From CAZOBJ01 sp964577825 (lineage in GTDB: Bacteria; Planctomycetota; SZUA-567; JAFGNG01), in NCBI GenBank assembly GCA_964577825.1, contig CAZOBJ010000067.1:1-17501 (forward strand): a DNA stretch of 17,501 nt, given 5' to 3'. The position numbers and the translations under genes were made by a program. Positions within the stretch are counted from its first letter, which is position 1. The number at the start of each line of letters is the position of its first letter. Below the pieces are notes generated by a model. It was not told the origin of the DNA and ran no database searches. It worked only from the letters and a program-made list of their open reading frames with translations. Positions 14,094 to 17,501 of the stretch are shown here, piece after piece.

Positions 14094-15197
14094 ATGCCCG
14101 AACGCACCCGCCTGGGGCTTGCCGGCGCGGGCCGCGGCGGGGGGCTCATCATCCCCGCCATCCGCGACCACGGCGCCGAACTCGTAGCCGTGGCCGAGCC
14201 GTTCCCCCGCCGCCGCGAGCTCTTCGGTGAGCGCTGGACCAAAAACCTCGGCGACAAACCCCTGCCCGAGTTCCTGGACACCTACGAGGCGCTGCTCGAA
14301 CGCAAGGACATCGACGCGCTGGTCATCGCAACGCCCGCGCCCATGCACGCGCCCCAGGCCGTCCAGGCCCTGGAGGCCGGGTTCCATGTACTCAGCGAAG
14401 TCCCGGCCGCGCACACCCTGGACCAGGCCCGTGCCCTCGTGCGCGCTGCGCGCGCCGCGAAAGGCAGCTACTTCTTCTCGGAGAACTGCTGCTTCTGGTA
14501 CTTCGTCAAGGAATGGGCGCGCATGGTGCGCGAGGGGCGCCTGGGCGAGGTGCAGTACGTGGAGGGCGAGTATGTCCACCGGCTGGGCTTCAAGTTCTGG
14601 GGTCGACCGTCCTGGCGGGCCTCGTACGAGCCCATCCGGTACTGCACGCACGAGACCGGGCCCCTGTTGGACATCCTGGACGACCGCGTGGTGCAGGTGA
14701 GCGCCTTGACCACCTCGAACAAGGTCTTCTCCGACAAGGCCTCGGACGACATCCAGGTGGCCCTGTTCAAGACCGCCAAGGGGGTGGCGTACAAGCAGCT
14801 CAATGCCTTTGGCGTGAATCGCCACCACCTCAGCCAAAACACCAGCCCGGTGCACCACTACTACTCCCTGTACGGGTCCCGGGGCTTTCTGGAGACCACG
14901 CGCCACGGCGAGTTCAAGACGCTCGCCTGCTTCCAGGAGGACCCGTCCGAGAACAAGGAACACGAGGTCCTGGACCTGCCCAAGGAGGACCTGACCCTTC
15001 CCGAGCAGGCCCGCGGCGGGCACGGCACCGCAGACTGGGAGATCATGCGCGACTTCCTCGCCTGCATCAGCGAGGGCCGCGCGCCCACGATCGACGTGTA
15101 CCGCGGGCTGGACTACACCCTGCCCGGCATCTGCGCGGTCGAGTCCATCGCCCGGGGTGGAGCGCCCGTAACCGTGCCCGATCCACGCGAGTTCTGA
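14094..15197 (+). CDS. Gfo/Idh/MocA-family oxidoreductase with Val in place of the conserved Lys
   Basis: A 367-residue protein with an N-terminal Rossmann domain (nucleotide motif GAGRGGG, residues 11-17; LVIATPAPMHAPQAVQALEAG). The C-terminal domain includes YCTHETGPLLDIL with H186. GGGAG at 14082-14086 supports the ATG at 14094. The family hallmark EKP is replaced by EVP (E102, V103, P104, in VLSEVPAAHTLDQA). SEVP forms occur in a subset related to GH109, where NAD+ is a tightly bound redox cofactor for glycoside cleavage, and the C-terminal DFLACISEGRAPTIDVYRGLDYT also recalls that group. The protein may therefore be a GH109-like glycosidase rather than a plain dehydrogenase, but this is not proven. 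It leads an operon: the next gene starts 24 bases after its stop. Confidence 0.9.
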   Translation: MPERTRLGLAGAGRGGGLIIPAIRDHGAELVAVAEPFPRRRELFGERWTKNLGDKPLPEFLDTYEALLERKDIDALVIATPAPMHAPQAVQALEAGFHVLSEVPAAHTLDQARALVRAARAAKGSYFFSENCCFWYFVKEWARMVREGRLGEVQYVEGEYVHRLGFKFWGRPSWRASYEPIRYCTHETGPLLDILDDRVVQVSALTTSNKVFSDKASDDIQVALFKTAKGVAYKQLNAFGVNRHHLSQNTSPVHHYYSLYGSRGFLETTRHGEFKTLACFQEDPSENKEHEVLDLPKEDLTLPEQARGGHGTADWEIMRDFLACISEGRAPTIDVYRGLDYTLPGICAVESIARGGAPVTVPDPREF

Positions 15198-15221
15198 CCC
15201 TGAGGACTAGGAGAGCCAGTG

Positions 15222-16433
15222 ATGTACAAGTTCGCGCATATCGGCAGTGGCGCCATGGCCTGGCCCCTGTGCCTGAGCCGAGACGTAGACGTGCGCGCGA
15301 TCTGCGACGTCCACGACAAGCGCCGCAACGACGCCATCAAGGTCCTGGAAGGCATGAAGGCCCAGATGACCGCGGACAAGGAGCTCACCCCCACCGCCGG
15401 ATACACCGACTACCGCGAGATGCTCGACAAGGAGCCGCTCGATATCGTGGGCATCGGCACGCCGCACCAGCTGCACGCCGAGATGGCCGTCGCCGCGCTC
15501 GAGGCGGGCTGCCACGTGTTCTGCGAAAAGCCCATGGCCGTGACTCTGGAGGAGTGCGACCGCATGGTGGAAGCCGTGCGCCGCACCGGACGCCGCCTGT
15601 GCATCAACGTCGGCCTGCGCGCGGACGCCGCCGTGCACACCGTGCTCCTAGAGCGCGAGTCCGGCGACCTGGGCGAGCCCTACTACGTGAAGAGCGACTA
15701 CATCCACCACGGATTCCCGGCGAGCAGCAAGGACAACTGCCACTTCCTGTACAGCCCGCTGCTGTCGTTCGGCAGCCATCCGCTGGACCTGATCCTGGGC
15801 ATCCTGGGCGAGCAGGCTTCCGAAGTGTACGCCGCGGGTACGCGCAAGATGGCCGACCCCGACTACAAGTTCCACGACACGGAGTCCGTGCTCCTGAAGA
15901 CCGCGGACGGCCGCGTGGGCCATTGCCTGGTGGCCACGGACGTGCGGCGCGCGGGCTTCAACACGCTCCAGATCTACGCGCCCGGATGCGACGTGATTCA
16001 GGTCGAGAACGAGTATCCCCGAGACGACAACTTCCACGGCGCGGCGTGGGCCTTCTGGCGTGGCGACGGGCAGCGCACCGTGCGCACGAACCTGGACCTC
16101 GCCCGCCCTTCAGGCCACACCCACGCGGATTGGGGCGGCCACAAGCCCACGATCTACAAGCACGCAGAAAGCCTGATCATGGCCATTGAGCACAACGTCA
16201 AGCCGCTCACCATGGCCGACGTGGTCGACGGCGCCCGCGCGGTGGCCGTGGCCCTGGCAGCCGAGGAGTCGCTGCGCACCGGGCAGCCGGCCTCCGTGCG
16301 CCAGTACGCGCCCCTGGACGCCTATGACGAGAACGCGCCCCAGCCCGGGATCGACGACTATTTCGGCTCGGTGCTCGGCAAGTACTTCTATCTCCAGGAG
16401 AGAGGCTCGCTTCGCACGCTGCTCTTCGCATGA
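15222..16433 (+). CDS. Gfo/Idh/MocA-family NAD(P)-dependent oxidoreductase (tandem copy 1)
   Basis: A 403-residue oxidoreductase. The start is placed at the ATG at 15222, 8 bases after AGGAG (15209-15213), because the duplicate downstream begins with the same MYK; the GTG at 15219 would add one Met. The N-terminal Rossmann domain has IGSGAMA, VDVRAICDVHDKRR and IGTPHQLHAEMAVAALEAG. The hallmark CEKP has K103. The C-terminal domain has SFGSHPLDLILG, with H186 at the usual catalytic position. Members oxidise or epimerise sugars, cyclitols and derivatives with NAD(P)+; the substrate is unknown. It is cytoplasmic, with no signal peptide. The C-terminal tail YFGSVLGKYFYLQERGSLRTLLF is long for the family. 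It is about three quarters identical to the next gene by eye. Confidence 0.92.
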   Translation: MYKFAHIGSGAMAWPLCLSRDVDVRAICDVHDKRRNDAIKVLEGMKAQMTADKELTPTAGYTDYREMLDKEPLDIVGIGTPHQLHAEMAVAALEAGCHVFCEKPMAVTLEECDRMVEAVRRTGRRLCINVGLRADAAVHTVLLERESGDLGEPYYVKSDYIHHGFPASSKDNCHFLYSPLLSFGSHPLDLILGILGEQASEVYAAGTRKMADPDYKFHDTESVLLKTADGRVGHCLVATDVRRAGFNTLQIYAPGCDVIQVENEYPRDDNFHGAAWAFWRGDGQRTVRTNLDLARPSGHTHADWGGHKPTIYKHAESLIMAIEHNVKPLTMADVVDGARAVAVALAAEESLRTGQPASVRQYAPLDAYDENAPQPGIDDYFGSVLGKYFYLQERGSLRTLLFA

Positions 16434-16461
16434 GGGCAATGGATCGGATCGATGGTACGCA

Positions 16462-16482
16462 GCGCCCCGTGGCGCATGCGCC
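16462..16482 (+). repeat. Overlapping short palindromes between the duplicate oxidoreductase genes
   Basis: GCGCC (16462-16466) pairs with GGCGC (16471-16475) around CCGT. The perfect 12-base palindrome GGCGCATGCGCC (16471-16482) overlaps it. In the 93-base gap this could form one of two exclusive hairpins. In G+C-rich DNA such palindromes also arise by chance. Confidence 0.3.
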
Positions 16483-16526
16483 GGCCAGGATGAGTGTTGT
16501 CTGTTCGCGACGAGGAGAACCAGACT

Positions 16527-17501
16527 ATGTATAAGCTCGGTACGATCGGCAGCAGCCACATGGCCATTCCTCTGTGCCTGCACCCGGACGTGGACGTGCG
16601 CGCGGTCTGCGACGTCAGCGACAAGCGCCGCAACGACAATGTCAAGGTGTTCAATGCCACCAAGGCGCAGATGGCCGCGGACAAGGAGCCTACGCCCGTC
16701 ACCGGGTACGCCGATTATCGCGAAATGCTCGACAAGGAGTCCCTGGACATCGTGGGCGTGGCGACCCCGCACCAGTTCCATGCCGAGATGGCCATCGCCG
16801 CGCTCGAGGCCGGGTGCCACGTGTTTTGCGAAAAGCCCATGGCCGTCACCCTCGAGGAGTGCGACCGCATGGTCGAGACCGTGCGCCGCACCGGGCTGCG
16901 CCTGTGCGTGAACGTCGGCCTGCGCGCGGACGCTGCCGTGCACACCGTGCTCCAGCAGCGCGAGTCCGGCGACCTGGGCGAGCCCTATTACGTGAAGAGC
17001 GACTACATCCACCAGGGGTTCCCCGCGAAGAACAAGGAGAACTGCCACTTCACCCACAGCCCGCTGCTCTCGTTCGGCAGCCACCCGCTGGACCTGATCC
17101 TGGGCATCCTGGGCGAGCAGGCGTCCGAGGTCTATGCCGCGGGCACGCGCAAGATGGCCGATCCCGACTTCCGATTCCACGACACGGAGTCGGTGCTCCT
17201 GAAGACCGCGGACGGCCGAGCGGGCCACTGCCTCGTGGCCACGGAGACGCGGCGGTGGCAATTTCATGTGCTCCAGGTGTATGCCACCGGATGCGACGTG
17301 ATCCAGGTGGAGAACGACTTCCCGCCGCCGCAGAATTTGCACGACGCCTCGTGGGCGTTCTGGCGCGAGGACGGCCAGCGCACGGTGCGCCGCGATCTCG
17401 ATCCCGCCCAGTTCGCCCGCCTGCCCCAGTTCCACCATGGCGGGCACCTGGCCACGAACTACAAGCACGCGGAGAGCCTGATGATGGCCATTGAGCACAA
17501 C
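16527..17501 (+). CDS. Gfo/Idh/MocA-family oxidoreductase (tandem copy 2, 3' end beyond window)
   Basis: The frame is open from the ATG at 16527 to the right edge (325 codons), so the C-terminus is missing. AGGAG at 16513-16517 lies 9 bases upstream. It aligns without gaps to residues 1-325 of the preceding gene, from MYK to ESLMMAIEHN. It keeps EKP (E102, K103, P104), SDYIHQGFP and SFGSHPLDLILGILGEQASE. Differences cluster in the nucleotide-binding loop (IGSSHMA against IGSGAMA), in residues about 40-60, and in the stretch at about 295-315, where FARLPQFHHGGHLATN replaces an unrelated segment. The last is likely to shape the substrate pocket, so the two copies may differ in substrate or cofactor, or form a hetero-oligomer. 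It is the third gene of the oxidoreductase run, 93 bases after copy 1. Confidence 0.9.
   Translation, partial: MYKLGTIGSSHMAIPLCLHPDVDVRAVCDVSDKRRNDNVKVFNATKAQMAADKEPTPVTGYADYREMLDKESLDIVGVATPHQFHAEMAIAALEAGCHVFCEKPMAVTLEECDRMVETVRRTGLRLCVNVGLRADAAVHTVLQQRESGDLGEPYYVKSDYIHQGFPAKNKENCHFTHSPLLSFGSHPLDLILGILGEQASEVYAAGTRKMADPDFRFHDTESVLLKTADGRAGHCLVATETRRWQFHVLQVYATGCDVIQVENDFPPPQNLHDASWAFWREDGQRTVRRDLDPAQFARLPQFHHGGHLATNYKHAESLMMAIEHN

Noticed and set aside
16110..17498. Minus-strand open frame of 462 codons opposite the duplicated oxidoreductases
   Set aside because: It encodes similar peptides twice only because the plus-strand genes are duplicates, and it spans the intergenic gap between them.
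1..17501. tRNA or rRNA genes, CRISPR arrays, insertion sequences, attachment sites, riboswitches
   Set aside because: I saw no regular repeat-spacer pattern, transposase-like protein, tRNA-like cloverleaf or recognisable riboswitch core by eye; small RNAs cannot be excluded without a covariance search.

Overview
The window is a G+C-rich stretch (strong G/C preference at third codon positions, roughly two thirds G+C by eye) holding twelve protein genes. Two of them run off the ends. The mix is a DUF4838-type secreted glycosidase-like protein, a second glycosidase-like protein of unfamiliar type, an arylsulfatase-family hydrolase and three Gfo/Idh/MocA oxidoreductases. This is typical of polysaccharide-degrading bacteria of the Planctomycetota/Lentisphaerota/Kiritimatiellota group or similar metagenomic lineages. 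That placement is inference from gene content; there is no rRNA or other marker gene here.

Layout. (1) 1-1400, minus: 5' part of a secreted DUF4838 protein, continuing past the left edge. (2) 1562-3524, plus: a class I SAM methyltransferase with a near-consensus promoter, then a protein of unknown function. (3) 3525-3924: a 400-base gene-free spacer with an 18-base perfect dyad, an 11-base tandem repeat and a good sigma70-like promoter. (4) 3925-6006, plus: a 693-residue glycosidase-like protein. (5) 6216-12334, plus: a DeoR-family regulator preceded by a nested palindromic operator, followed by a complete 2-oxoacid dehydrogenase complex in the order E2, E3, E1. The E1 alpha and beta chains are fused. 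(6) 12356-13879, minus, convergent with E1: a sulfatase without a signal peptide. (7) 14094-17501, plus, divergent from the sulfatase: three Gfo/Idh/MocA-type oxidoreductases. The last two are tandem duplicates, and the last is cut by the right edge.

How they may work together (inference). A DeoR regulator, which in this family normally senses a phosphorylated sugar, appears to control itself and a dedicated lipoyl-dependent 2-oxoacid dehydrogenase. The sulfatase, glycosidase-like proteins and NAD(P)-dependent sugar/cyclitol oxidoreductases around it suggest a catabolic neighbourhood. In such a scheme, sulfated or unusual sugars would be desulfated, cleaved and oxidised, and a resulting 2-oxoacid converted to an acyl-CoA. 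The substrate cannot be read from the sequence. The most unusual points are the nested 36-base dyad before the regulator, what looks like two peripheral-subunit-binding domains in E2, the fused E1 with an altered thiamine-diphosphate motif, and an oxidoreductase that has Val where the family has its conserved Lys.
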